This document shows positions 25,586 to 34,204 of a stretch of 64,000 nucleotides of DNA, in pieces. Position numbers and translations under genes: made by a program. Where the stretch lies: contig NZ_RJJR01000012.1 in assembly GCF_003721595.1 (NCBI RefSeq), forward strand, positions 177,749-241,748, read 5' to 3'. Under the pieces are notes generated by a model, which did not search any database, was not told where the DNA came from, and saw only the letters and a list, made by a program, of their open reading frames with translations. The DNA is from Hanamia caeni. Lineage in GTDB: Bacteria > Bacteroidota > Bacteroidia > Chitinophagales > Chitinophagaceae. The stretch's first letter is position 1; each line of letters opens with the position of its first letter.

Positions 25586-26539
25586 TTAAACAACCTCTTC
25601 TTTTTCCATCCAAACGGGCTTTGTCTGTGATTGATGATCGGCACTTAATATATCTCTGTACAATTCAGGTTTTCTCGCATTCTTATAGCGGTACCCGCCT
25701 GCAAGTTTTAATTTATCTTCCGTAACAGTTGCCATCGCAATTTCATCATTAAAGCTTTTGATTTCTACCATCACATCACCGTAAGGGTCGAGGATCAATG
25801 AATTCCCGTTTTTCAATTGATCACCATCATAGCCGATTGGATTGGTAAAAACATAGTAAACGCCATTGTCATAAGCTCTTGCCGGAAGCCAGCGCATCAG
25901 CCATTGCATTCCTTTTGGCCCGTCAAATTCCATGCGTAACGGAACCGGATCCAATTCCCTGTTTTGCCAGAGTGCATGATCTACAAAACCTCTTCCCGGC
26001 ATAGAAGAAGGGGTACACATCGTTACATGTGGCGCAAAAATAATTTCAGCGCCGAGCAAAGAAGTGGCCCTTACATTTTCAACCACATTGTTATCATAAC
26101 AAATTAAAATTCCGCATTTCCAATCTTTGATATCAAATACAACATACTCAGTTCCGGGAGAAAGATATTTGCTGATGAATGGATGTATCTTTCTATATTT
26201 TGCTTTGAGGCCCTTCTTATCAACACAGAGGTATGTATTATACAACTTATCTTCATCAATTTCAACCAAACCGGCTAATACAGTGATGTCGTACTTTGCA
26301 GCGATTTCAATTAATTTTTGCGTACTTTTTCCCGGAACTTTTTCTGCATAGCTTTTTACTTCATCTCTTGTAAGATCTTTGAAGAAAGTATAAGCGGTTA
26401 TAGACATTTCATGAAAACTGATCACTTCTGCCCCACCCTCTTTTGCTTTTGCCGTTAGTTTATCAATCACTGAAAGATTGTAATCCTTATCGCCATCTTT
26501 TGGTTGAAATTGGGCTACGGCAATTTTTAATGTTTTCAT
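25586..26539 (-). CDS. Carbon-nitrogen hydrolase (nitrilase superfamily)
   Basis: The 317-residue protein carries the Glu-Lys-Cys triad of the superfamily: Glu in SFHEMS (near residue 43), Lys in YRKIHPF (near 117) and Cys in GILICYDNN (near 149). It has no signal peptide. Amidase-type members cut C-N bonds of amides; in this operon a cytoplasmic amidase or deacylase acting on a sugar-derived amide is possible, but the substrate is not deducible. It lies between the GH2 gene and the transporter gene. A palindromic repeat (26585-26613) lies in the 89-bp gap before the GH2 gene. Confidence 0.86.
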   Translation of the reverse strand: MKTLKIAVAQFQPKDGDKDYNLSVIDKLTAKAKEGGAEVISFHEMSITAYTFFKDLTRDEVKSYAEKVPGKSTQKLIEIAAKYDITVLAGLVEIDEDKLYNTYLCVDKKGLKAKYRKIHPFISKYLSPGTEYVVFDIKDWKCGILICYDNNVVENVRATSLLGAEIIFAPHVTMCTPSSMPGRGFVDHALWQNRELDPVPLRMEFDGPKGMQWLMRWLPARAYDNGVYYVFTNPIGYDGDQLKNGNSLILDPYGDVMVEIKSFNDEIAMATVTEDKLKLAGGYRYKNARKPELYRDILSADHQSQTKPVWMEKEEVV

Positions 26540-26584
26540 TTTACAATTAAAATTTATGAATTATGAACCACTTTAAGAACTATC

Positions 26585-26613
26585 ACCTATAAGATTTTCA
26601 AAACCTTACAGGT
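26585..26613. repeat. REP-like palindrome, family B, copy 1
   Basis: ACCTATAAGATTTT (26585-26598) pairs with AAAACCTTACAGGT (26600-26613) except two G-T wobbles. The same sequence recurs as a perfect 15-bp stem at 60397-60429, so this is a dispersed repeat rather than a chance hairpin. It sits between the GH2 and nitrilase genes. Confidence 0.7.
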
Positions 26614-26628
26614 CTGATGAGCATTGAA

Positions 26629-29244
26629 CTACTCCACATTCCATCCCCCAACAACTACTCTTCCTTTTTCTCCGTCAAGATCAGTTGTATGTACCCAAAC
26701 AGAAACCGTTCTTTCTTCTCCCGGCAAAAGCGTGAAATAATTTTCTTTCCAAAAAACGGGAACAACTGATTCGTTGGTTTGTCCTTTTTTCAAATCCATA
26801 TAAACCATGAATGCAACATGCTGTGATGAGTTCTTTAGTTTCACGTTGATGATCGTGTTCTCTCCTTTTTGCGTAACAGTTTCACTCTTTTGCAATTTTA
26901 CATTCGGCAATTTTTCCAACAAAGTCAGATCTGCATACTGTGATTGTGGCGTAATGTACCAGGTACTTTTCTTTTCCGCGAGACTGTCTTTTTGTGTTGA
27001 CAAAACATAGAAATTATTGCTTACCAATTGATGTTGTTTATCAAATAATCGCAGGTCTAAAAAGTAAGTTTTGCTCACATTCAAATTATCCGGAAGAGAA
27101 AAAATTTGTTTTGTCTCCAAAGAACTGATATCGGAAACCGGCAATGATTTTTTTAGAACCGATTTAGAATCATCAAGCACATTGATATCCGCTCTAAGGC
27201 CACCGGATTTTTTCGCAGTATTATTCATCACATCTACTACCTGCTGACCATAATCATAAAAAATATGCAATGGCTCATTCGCAATTCTTGCTCCATACAA
27301 GGCGCCCGTTGGCATTAAATAATAATCATAAAATTGCCACCAAAGTTTAGGCCACGAAGCATTGTACATCCATTGAATAATGCCGGTAGCTTCAGGGCGA
27401 TTAGCTTCAAAAGCTTCAAACATCGCACGCATTCCTTCATAATTCATGTATTGCGCTTTGCGCAAATAATCTTTTAAATCATTTGGCTGGCCAAGCCTTT
27501 CATTCATGGCATTATTGTAGGCATCGAGGTTATGAAATTTTCCCCTCGCTGCATGATACAACCATGAACTTCCGATTGGCCACAAAGAATCTTTTGGAAT
27601 CATTTTCTGCAGACTTTCCAACACAGGAACCTGTGGGCCAGGGCCGGTTTCGGTGTTGAAACCAAAGGCGCCGCCATAAGAAGTATCAATGTACCAATAA
27701 TCCGGTGGAACATAATCATAAGGCCCACGCATTTTCATTCCTGTGGGCCCGGTGATTTCACTTTTCCATTCTTTGGCACTTTGCGCATAAGGACGTGTTG
27801 GATCCTGATCTTTTAAAACCGCTAAATATCTTGTTTCCAATTCCGGGCGCGGCCACTTATCGCTTCCGTAAAGCCAGAGAAAAATGCTTGGATGGTTTCT
27901 CAACCAAACGATCTGATCATTCCATGATTTGGCAGCAATATCAATCTGTTCGGGCGTAACGATGCAACCATATTTATCTTCATAGTTTCCTCCAAAAATT
28001 CCTTTCCACTCCCATTGACAACTAAAACCAACCATTATCAAAATTCCTTTTTCATCGCACAGGTTATATAAATGCTCGTCTTCGCCCCAGAAGCCTTCCA
28101 TCCGAATTGCGTTCAGGTTCATGTGAACGGCATAATCAATTCCTGCGCGTTCATATTCAGGCGTTGCATTCAGCAACATTGGGTCTGTCCAGCCACCACC
28201 TTTTATCAATATTTTCTTCCCATTTAAACGATACGCACGAAATCCTCTGTCGGTCATGTAACCTGAAACCGAGCGAATGCCAAACTTTATTTTTTTGCTG
28301 TCAGAAACCTGGTTACTGATTTCAAAATTGATTTGTAAGGAATACAAATTCGGCTTTCCCAAATCATGTGTCCACCACAATTTGGGATGATCCATAGAAA
28401 GCTGATGAAACTCTTCCGGAGTCAAAATAACTTCTTTCGTTTCATGCGGATCTAAAGAAACATTTTTAGAAAGATGAATGTTGTTTTCGATGCTGGTTTT
28501 TAAAACACCATTTACTTTTTTATCCGAAAAATTCTGTAAAGTGATCCTCAAAGTCACATTTGCATGATCAAGCGTGGCAGTATCTACATCGGTAATCACA
28601 AAAGGGTTTTCAATCGCAACAGGGCCACTTTCGATGAAGTGTACATCGCGCCAAATTCCCATGTGATTGTCCGCAGGTTCCGGATTCCAATCAACAAAAC
28701 CGATGTTTAAATCTGCAGGCTGGCCTTGTGTAATCTTTACTGCCAGCACGTTTTCGCCTTTTTTAATAAAGGGTGTCACATCAAAAACAAATTGGCGAAA
28801 ACTTCCTTTTACTGTGTCGCCGGAAGCCACTTTCTTCCCATTTAGCCAAATGTCGGCGTAATAACTAATGCCATTAAAACGCAGGCGATACACCTGTCCT
28901 GTCTTTATTTTTTCAATAGTAAAAGTGCGGCGATACCACCACGGTGCTTTGAACAAGCTATCGGGAATTTTTTCCAGGTTGCGGTTATAAAAAACATTTT
29001 TAAAAACGCCGGCATCAACCAACGACCCCAACGTACTGTTCGGAACTTTTGCCGCATACCAGTTTTTTGGGTGAAACTTTAATGTAGAAATTTCTTCATC
29101 AGCTGCTTTCACGTTATCTGAAGATTGGATTTGCCAATGATCGGCCAGCACATTGTTTGCGACACTCCAGGTATTTTGAGAAAAAGAACTACTTGACATC
29201 ATCATCAAAGAAATAAAGATCAAAATTCCCATACATTTTGGCAT
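26629..29244 (-). CDS. GH2 exo-beta-D-glucosaminidase-like protein
   Basis: The 871-residue enzyme has a signal peptide (GILIFISLMMMSSSSFSQ), a GH2 sugar-binding domain (VYRLRFNGISYYADIWLNGK), an immunoglobulin-like domain, a TIM barrel and beta-rich C-terminal domains. In place of the N-E acid/base motif of most GH2 enzymes it has LYGSDKWP (near residue 462), like the S-D motif I recall for CsxA-type exo-glucosaminidases, followed by a downstream FNTETGPGP that fits the nucleophile. The N-terminal MEGFWGEDEHLYNLCDE block also matches that subfamily. It is the first gene of the minus-strand amino-sugar operon. A beta-mannosidase reading is the alternative. Confidence 0.86.
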   Translation of the reverse strand: MPKCMGILIFISLMMMSSSSFSQNTWSVANNVLADHWQIQSSDNVKAADEEISTLKFHPKNWYAAKVPNSTLGSLVDAGVFKNVFYNRNLEKIPDSLFKAPWWYRRTFTIEKIKTGQVYRLRFNGISYYADIWLNGKKVASGDTVKGSFRQFVFDVTPFIKKGENVLAVKITQGQPADLNIGFVDWNPEPADNHMGIWRDVHFIESGPVAIENPFVITDVDTATLDHANVTLRITLQNFSDKKVNGVLKTSIENNIHLSKNVSLDPHETKEVILTPEEFHQLSMDHPKLWWTHDLGKPNLYSLQINFEISNQVSDSKKIKFGIRSVSGYMTDRGFRAYRLNGKKILIKGGGWTDPMLLNATPEYERAGIDYAVHMNLNAIRMEGFWGEDEHLYNLCDEKGILIMVGFSCQWEWKGIFGGNYEDKYGCIVTPEQIDIAAKSWNDQIVWLRNHPSIFLWLYGSDKWPRPELETRYLAVLKDQDPTRPYAQSAKEWKSEITGPTGMKMRGPYDYVPPDYWYIDTSYGGAFGFNTETGPGPQVPVLESLQKMIPKDSLWPIGSSWLYHAARGKFHNLDAYNNAMNERLGQPNDLKDYLRKAQYMNYEGMRAMFEAFEANRPEATGIIQWMYNASWPKLWWQFYDYYLMPTGALYGARIANEPLHIFYDYGQQVVDVMNNTAKKSGGLRADINVLDDSKSVLKKSLPVSDISSLETKQIFSLPDNLNVSKTYFLDLRLFDKQHQLVSNNFYVLSTQKDSLAEKKSTWYITPQSQYADLTLLEKLPNVKLQKSETVTQKGENTIINVKLKNSSQHVAFMVYMDLKKGQTNESVVPVFWKENYFTLLPGEERTVSVWVHTTDLDGEKGRVVVGGWNVE

Positions 29245-29312
29245 AAGAAAAAAATTGTGGTTTTAGAAAGGATGGCTTTCAAAAATCAGGTTATTAAGCA
29301 ATTCATAATTTC

Positions 29313-29388
29313 CTATAAAAGTAGAAATAAAAATTGTTTTTTTTTGTAAATGAAAAATACGCAGAGACAAGGCATGCCTTTTCTCTAC
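29313..29388. repeat. Left direct repeat of the RAYT cassette, ending in a REP palindrome
   Basis: A 76-bp sequence (CTATAAAAGTAGAAATAAAA, poly-T, TGTAAATGAAAAATAC, then the palindrome at 29361-29388) is nearly identical to 30032-30106 in direct orientation. This copy lies 14 bp past the RAYT stop codon and 69 bp upstream of the GH2 start, so it is also in the GH2 promoter area. The palindrome half is GCAGAGACAAGGCA; the copy differs by one base at 29381. Confidence 0.85.
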
Positions 29389-29401
29389 AGGGGGCAATTA
29401 A

Positions 29402-29963
29402 TTATTGTCTGAAAAATTTATCCTGCTGCCAATTCCGCGGGTTATTGATAATGTAATTTGAAATCATCTGTAATGATTTTTCATCGCGAATGATGTGATC
29501 ATGAAAACGAGGCTGCCAGCCAAAATCGAATTTCAAACGATTGGCGTGTTTGGTAACCGCTGCCTTATATCCGCCGATAATTGAGGAAAGGGTATTTTTT
29601 CCCTGGTTGCGTAAACGTTGTTGTGCCGGTAAATCTTTAGGTGTTTTTTGCAGAGACAAGGCATGCCTTGTCTCTACAGGGGAATCATTCTCATTCAAGG
29701 TAATAATCCCATGCATATGATTTGGCATTACAATAAAATCGCCCAACTCAATATTCTTCGAATGGTTTTTTATTTCATACCACATAAGATCCGCAATCAC
29801 ACCCGTTTTGGATAAAATCATATTATCACTAATAATTTCTCCAAAAAAATTCTCCCTGTCTTTTGTACAAATGGTAACAAAAATAGGCGGCATTCCATCC
29901 ATAATCCCACCCTGGTAATCTCGCAGATGAAATACGATATTTATTCTGGAATTTATCTTCCAT
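29402..29963 (-). pseudogene. REP-associated tyrosine transposase (RAYT), IS200-like, with a frameshift
   Basis: The gene encodes an IS200/Y1-type HUH enzyme: MPNHMHGII (HUH motif) and a downstream region with KFDFGWQPRFHDHIIRDEKSL, typical for RAYTs, which act on REP hairpins as single strands. The start ATG at 29961-29963 gives MEDKFQNKYRISSARLPGWD, the expected N-terminus, but an extra base in the A5 run at 29879-29883 puts WNAAYF out of frame with VTICTKDR, so the window length of 562 nt is not a multiple of three. The long open frame begins only at 29902. A REP palindrome (29652-29675) is inside the coding region and translates as VETRHALSLQ. Possibly inactive, or decoded by slippage. 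Confidence 0.85.
29650..29677. repeat. REP palindrome, family A, inside the RAYT gene
   Basis: A perfect 24-bp palindrome (29652-29675; half-site AGAGACAAGGCA) with near-palindromic flanks, identical in core to the cassette ends. It lies in the RAYT coding frame after the HUH motif, where it encodes VETRHALSLQ without breaking the frame. Confidence 0.85.
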
Positions 29964-30313
29964 AATTTGAAGATGTTTCAATTTTATTTGGTATTTCCGG
30001 CCTTAGCAGATTATCAGTTCTGTGAATGATTCTATAAAAATAGAAATAAAAATTGTTTTTTTTGTAAATGAAAAATACGTAGAGACAAGGCATGCCTTGT
30101 CTCTACTTCCTCACGCCACCCTGCGGTATGGATACCTTGTGGCTATCGCCAGATATTTATGGAATACTGTCAGACATCTGCAAATTATCGTCAGGCATCT
30201 GTAAATTTGATACTGATACCGGAAGCTTCAGTAGAGCTAAAATAAACCGAAAGAAATGACCTGAAATCATTACCGGAATCCGTTCTTTCAAAATTTCAAC
30301 CGTATATTGAACC
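29964..30313. other. Intergenic stretch with right repeat and tandem 21-mers
   Basis: This 350-bp stretch holds the right-hand repeat of the RAYT cassette (30032-30106), then two imperfect tandem 21-mers (30169-30189 and 30190-30210, 16 of 21 identical, both starting GTCAG.CATCTG), and otherwise nothing I can identify. No gene is supported here. Confidence 0.6.
30032..30106. repeat. Right direct repeat of the RAYT cassette, ending in a REP palindrome
   Basis: The 75-bp partner of 29313-29388, same orientation. It ends in a perfect 28-nt palindrome (30079-30106; half GTAGAGACAAGGCA). It lies 68 bp upstream of the RAYT start, so the two repeats enclose the RAYT gene closely on both sides. Confidence 0.85.
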
Positions 30314-30862
30314 ATGCGAAAATTATCACTTTTTATAGCGGCAAGTTTGGATGGCTACATTGCAAAGCCAAATGACGATCTTAGTTTTTTAAACATAGTT
30401 GAAAAAGAAGGTGAAGACTATGGCTACGCGGCATTCACGGCCAACATCAACACAATCATCATCGGCAGAAAGACCTATGATTATGTGCTTAAGAACATTG
30501 GTTCTTCCCATTACGACGACGGGCACCGCGATGTATATGTAATAACAAGAACAGAAAAACCCGCAGCAGGCAAAACTACTTTTTATACAGGAAGCCTGGA
30601 AACTTTAGTGCAGAAACTGAAATCTGAAAACGGAAAAAATATTTATTGTGACGGAGGCGCAGAAATTATCAATGAACTACTACAGCACGACCTGGTAGAC
30701 GAATTTATCATTTCTGTAATACCAATTTTGGTGGGGAATGGAATAAGATTATTCAAAGACAATAGACCTGAACAAGAGCTGGAGTTTGTCAGCGCGAAAT
30801 CATTTGATACAGGATTAATACAACTACACTACAAACGAAGAAGACAGAACAGCGAGGTTTGA
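30314..30862 (+). CDS. Dihydrofolate reductase family protein (RibD C-terminal type)
   Basis: The 182-residue protein starts MRKLSLFIAASLDGYIAKPN and has the nucleotide-binding pattern VYVITRTEKP and NIYCDGGAEIINELL of the RibD C-terminal/dihydrofolate-reductase-like fold, which uses NAD(P)H. The usual annotation is 'dihydrofolate reductase family'; actual substrate unknown. No signal peptide. It precedes a Crp-like gene by 52 bp in the same direction. Confidence 0.88.
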   Translation: MRKLSLFIAASLDGYIAKPNDDLSFLNIVEKEGEDYGYAAFTANINTIIIGRKTYDYVLKNIGSSHYDDGHRDVYVITRTEKPAAGKTTFYTGSLETLVQKLKSENGKNIYCDGGAEIINELLQHDLVDEFIISVIPILVGNGIRLFKDNRPEQELEFVSAKSFDTGLIQLHYKRRRQNSEV

Positions 30863-30914
30863 GAACGGAAATTGGATTTTGATAAACACAATGAAAATCA
30901 CGACCATTTAGCCA

Positions 30915-31421
30915 ATGAAAGAAATCATAGACCTGTCCACCAGGATAATCACTTTAGAAAGAAATGAATATCTGAAAGTGAAAGGCAGCATTGACCGCAA
31001 TGTGTATTATATAGAAAGTGGCACTTTAAGAATCTTCATTTCAGACGATTATGAAGAACAAATTATCAGGTTTGGGTATAAAGAAAATTTAATCGCTTCG
31101 CTGGACTCCTTTCTGACCGGGAAACCGTCAGAACTATACATACAGGCCATAAAAAAATCTACAATAAAAGTGATTACCAAGCCACAAATTGATGCCTTCT
31201 TACAAGTGGAGGCCAATCGCAATCTGTGGATTAAAATATTAGAAGATTTAGTATTGCAGCAAATGGAAAGGGAGATTGATATACTAACCATTTCTCCGCG
31301 GGAAAGATATGAAAGGGTATTCCGAAGAAGCCCGCAACTTTTCCAGGAAGTTCCGAACAGGCATATTGCAAATTATTTAAGAATGAGTCCCGAAACATTT
31401 TCGCGGTTAAAAAAGTGTTGA
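30915..31421 (+). CDS. Crp/Fnr family transcriptional regulator
   Basis: The 168-residue protein has a cyclic-nucleotide-binding-type jelly roll (YYIESGTLRIFISDDYEEQIIRF) and a C-terminal helix-turn-helix VPNRHIANYLRMSPETFSRLKK. It has no N-terminal cysteine cluster, so it is not an oxygen-sensing FNR. It is shorter than the usual 190-200 residues because the helical C-terminus ends early. Probably a housekeeping or stress regulator; target unknown. Confidence 0.85.
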   Translation: MKEIIDLSTRIITLERNEYLKVKGSIDRNVYYIESGTLRIFISDDYEEQIIRFGYKENLIASLDSFLTGKPSELYIQAIKKSTIKVITKPQIDAFLQVEANRNLWIKILEDLVLQQMEREIDILTISPRERYERVFRRSPQLFQEVPNRHIANYLRMSPETFSRLKKC

Positions 31422-31478
31422 CTTCAGTCAAGATTTATGAAAAACGGTTTAGTGAACTTTGCTTTAAAATTAAAAATT

Positions 31479-32063
31479 ATGCAAACAGAAAAATTAATTC
31501 AATCGCTTTTAGAGCAGGTAAGGCAAATCATAAACCAGGCAGAAACAATTAAAAATTATGACCTGCGCACATTAACGTGGAGAGAAAGCGAGACATCGTG
31601 GAACATGCTGGAATGCCTGCAACACCTCAATCTATACGGTGATTTTTATTTACCTCAAATTGAAAACAAAATCAAAAGCTCGCCGTTTAAGCCCACGCCG
31701 GAATTTAAAAGCGGCTACCTGGGAAATTACTTTGCAAAAAGCATGTTGCCTAAAGCAAAGCTCAATAAAATGAAAACATTCAAAGACAAAAACCCGCTGA
31801 ATGAAAAGTTGGATAAAACCGTTATTGACAGATTTATCAGTCAGCAAATTAAATTGTTAGAATTGTTGAACCAATCGCGGAATGTAAGCCTGGGCAAAGT
31901 GAAAATTCCTACGTCCATTTCGAATTTGATAAAGCTAAAACTTGGAGATACGTTTCAATTTTTTATCAATCATATCATCAGGCACCTGCAGCAGGTAGAG
32001 CGAATAAAAGCTGCGATGAGGCAGGAAGGAACGCCGGTTGCTGATTTCCAACATGCGCTTTGA
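31479..32063 (+). CDS. DinB family protein
   Basis: From the ATG at 31479 (MQTEKLIQSLLEQVRQII) the protein is about 194 residues; an upstream start at 31437 adds 14 residues (MKNGLVNFALKLKI) that overlap poorly with family members. The four-helix DinB_2 fold is suggested by TWRESETSWNMLECLQHLNLYGDFYLP with a His (QHLN) and the C-terminal FINHIIRHLQQVERIKAA, where the His pair completes a metal site. DinB proteins are putative metal-dependent enzymes or bacillithiol transferases in Gram-positives; here function unknown. Confidence 0.84.
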   Translation: MQTEKLIQSLLEQVRQIINQAETIKNYDLRTLTWRESETSWNMLECLQHLNLYGDFYLPQIENKIKSSPFKPTPEFKSGYLGNYFAKSMLPKAKLNKMKTFKDKNPLNEKLDKTVIDRFISQQIKLLELLNQSRNVSLGKVKIPTSISNLIKLKLGDTFQFFINHIIRHLQQVERIKAAMRQEGTPVADFQHAL

Positions 32064-32307
32064 TAGTACATCCTGTAAATCTTCTGTGTAATTGCAAAAA
32101 ATAAATCAGCAACCAGTTTGTGGATTTGAAAATGAATTTCAATTATTTTTGAACAGTAATTAGCTCATTGCATATAGTATCTTTTAGAATTAGATATAAC
32201 GTGGGGAAATTCTTGATATATTATTAAATATTTCAGAATAAAGCAAATAGAGTAAATTTAAATGCGTTAAGGTTTGTGAGGTAAGCCTGGATTGAATTAC
32301 ACTTGAT

Positions 32308-32691
32308 ATGCATAATCCTATAAATTTAAAAAAAAAGATGAGAGATAACACAAGGGTTTATAAAATGGCTTTCGCGACAGTCTATCCGCTTTTGGTAAAA
32401 AAAGCAGAAAGAAAAGGGCGTACACAAAAAGAAGTTGATGAAATCATTTTTTGGCTTACCGGGTACGATGAAGACGCTTTGCAGAAAATTTTAGACGACA
32501 AAACTAATTACCAGGATTTCTTTTCCCAGGCGCCGCAAATAAATCCTAACGCTTCAAAAATAAAGGGCGCTATCTGCGGATACCGGGTAGAAGAAATAGA
32601 AAATAAGCTAATGCAGCAAGTTCGCTATTTAGACAAGCTCGTGGATGAACTGGCAAACGGAAAACCGATGGAGAAAATCTTAAGAAGCTGA
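32308..32691 (+). CDS. DUF2200 family protein
   Basis: A 127-residue soluble protein that matches DUF2200: RVYKMAFATVYPLLVKKAERK near residue 16 and DEIIFWLTGYDEDAL near 44. Function is unknown. The start at 32308 is used, but an internal ATG at 32338 (MRDNTRVYKM) is nearly as plausible; neither has a clear ribosome-binding sequence. Confidence 0.85.
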   Translation: MHNPINLKKKMRDNTRVYKMAFATVYPLLVKKAERKGRTQKEVDEIIFWLTGYDEDALQKILDDKTNYQDFFSQAPQINPNASKIKGAICGYRVEEIENKLMQQVRYLDKLVDELANGKPMEKILRS

Positions 32692-32806
32692 GTAAAGTTA
32701 CCGGATGAATCGAAATGAATTATCAGCAGCAATTGTTTTTTTAAAATAAATGCAGTAAAGCAAAGAATAGCTTCTTTTTTTATTTTATCTACAAATATTG
32801 ATCGTC

Positions 32807-33280
32807 ATGAAGCATCCATTTACATTGACACTTTTATGCGCGGCAACTTTTTGTCTTGGCTTTTCGTTCAAAACAATCACCACAAAAAATGACAACCAAA
32901 ATATGAAAAAGGTAACAGGAATTGGCGGAATCTTCTTTAAATGTGATGACCCTAAAAAAATGAATGAGTGGTATAAAACGCATCTCGGGCTAAACACCAA
33001 TGAATATGGCGCTTCATTTGAATGGAGGGAAGAATCTGATTCAACCAAAAAGGGAAGCACCCAATGGACGCCGTTCGCCCAGGCCACCAAATACTTTGAG
33101 CCGTCAAAGAAAGATTTTATGATAAATTTCAGAGTGGCCAATTTAGAATCGCTGTTGGAAGATTTGAAAAAAGAAGGCGTAACCATTGTTGACAAAATTG
33201 AAACTTATGACTACGGAAAATTTGTACACATCATGGATATAGAAGGAAACAAAATTGAATTATGGGAGCCAGCTGAATAA
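32807..33280 (+). CDS. VOC/glyoxalase family protein, with possible signal peptide
   Basis: The VOC fold is seen in GGIFFKCDDPKKMNEWYKTHLG and in the repeated unit ending KIELWEPAE, so a metal-dependent glyoxalase/dioxygenase-like single domain is present. From the ATG at 32807 (MKHPFTLTLLCAATFCLGFS) the N-terminus looks like an export signal, unusual for this fold; an ATG at 32903 (MKKVTGIGG) would give a cytoplasmic domain without it. Start is therefore unresolved. About 158 or 126 residues. Confidence 0.8.
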   Translation: MKHPFTLTLLCAATFCLGFSFKTITTKNDNQNMKKVTGIGGIFFKCDDPKKMNEWYKTHLGLNTNEYGASFEWREESDSTKKGSTQWTPFAQATKYFEPSKKDFMINFRVANLESLLEDLKKEGVTIVDKIETYDYGKFVHIMDIEGNKIELWEPAE

Positions 33281-33307
33281 ATAGAAAAATTTTTCTAATG
33301 ATGAAAG

Positions 33308-34135
33308 ATGCACCTGCAATTCACGCATATTGAACCTCATTTTCTGCTGAAGAAATACATTGATAAAATGTGGATTTTTGAAAGCAGTGGAAAGATGCCT
33401 GAAGAAGATATGAAGCTGGTGATTCCGAACGGGAATCTCAAACTAACGCTATCGTATCAAAACGGGATTGTGGCTGATTTGAACGGAAAAACATTTTATT
33501 CAAACCCGCATGATATCACATTGACAGGGCTTGTAGACGTTCCCGTTATCCTGGATGCAAAAGACAATGCCCTAACTGAAACCATTGGAATCGAATTTAA
33601 TCCGCAGGGAGCTTACCGGTTTTTCCATTTCAATCTGAATGAAATTCAAAATCAAATTTATTCTGTTTGCGATTTGCTAGGAACAAAAGGCAAACGACTG
33701 CTCTTGCAGATACATGAAACATCTTTTGCTGAAAAAAAGATTATGATGCTGCAACAGTTTTTGTTAAGCGAGCTTTCACTAAAGCAGGAAGATTTAATAT
33801 TTGATTTTTGCATTAGAAATATTATTGCATCAAAAGGAAAAATATCCATCAAAGAGTTAGAAAAGAAAACAGGTTACAGCAGCCGGTGGCTAAACGTAAA
33901 ATTTAATAATAACCTGGGCGTAAGCGCCAAAAATCTGTGTTCGATTATCCGGTTCAAAGAATGTTTTAAAACATTTATGAATGCCGCCAATAAGGCATTT
34001 TTAAAACGCGATTTTTATGACATGTATTATGACCAATCTCATTTTATAAAAGACTTTAAACGCTTTACCGGCCTGCCTCCCACCCGTTTTGAAAAACAGG
34101 TAAATGATTTTGGAGAAAAATATTTCAGAAACTGA
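33308..34135 (+). CDS. AraC family transcriptional regulator
   Basis: The 275-residue protein has an N-terminal sensing domain (KYIDKMWIFESSGKMPEEDMK) and a C-terminal AraC-type DNA-binding domain: ISIKELEKKTGYSSRWLNV near residue 180 and DMYYDQSHFIKDFKRFTGLPP near 240, the second helix-turn-helix signature. The effector is unknown. It lies 27 bp after the VOC gene in the same direction and may regulate it. Confidence 0.9.
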   Translation: MHLQFTHIEPHFLLKKYIDKMWIFESSGKMPEEDMKLVIPNGNLKLTLSYQNGIVADLNGKTFYSNPHDITLTGLVDVPVILDAKDNALTETIGIEFNPQGAYRFFHFNLNEIQNQIYSVCDLLGTKGKRLLLQIHETSFAEKKIMMLQQFLLSELSLKQEDLIFDFCIRNIIASKGKISIKELEKKTGYSSRWLNVKFNNNLGVSAKNLCSIIRFKECFKTFMNAANKAFLKRDFYDMYYDQSHFIKDFKRFTGLPPTRFEKQVNDFGEKYFRN

Positions 34136-34204
34136 GGATTAAAATTTTGTCTCTTTGCCGCTTGTCTTTCGCGTCCTGCCTATTTGAACAATGAAGGAAT
34201 TATT

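Noticed and set aside
30915..31421. FNR regulator for the nos box
   Set aside because: The protein has no Fe-S cysteine cluster and lies 20 kb away, so there is no sound reason to link it with nosZ.
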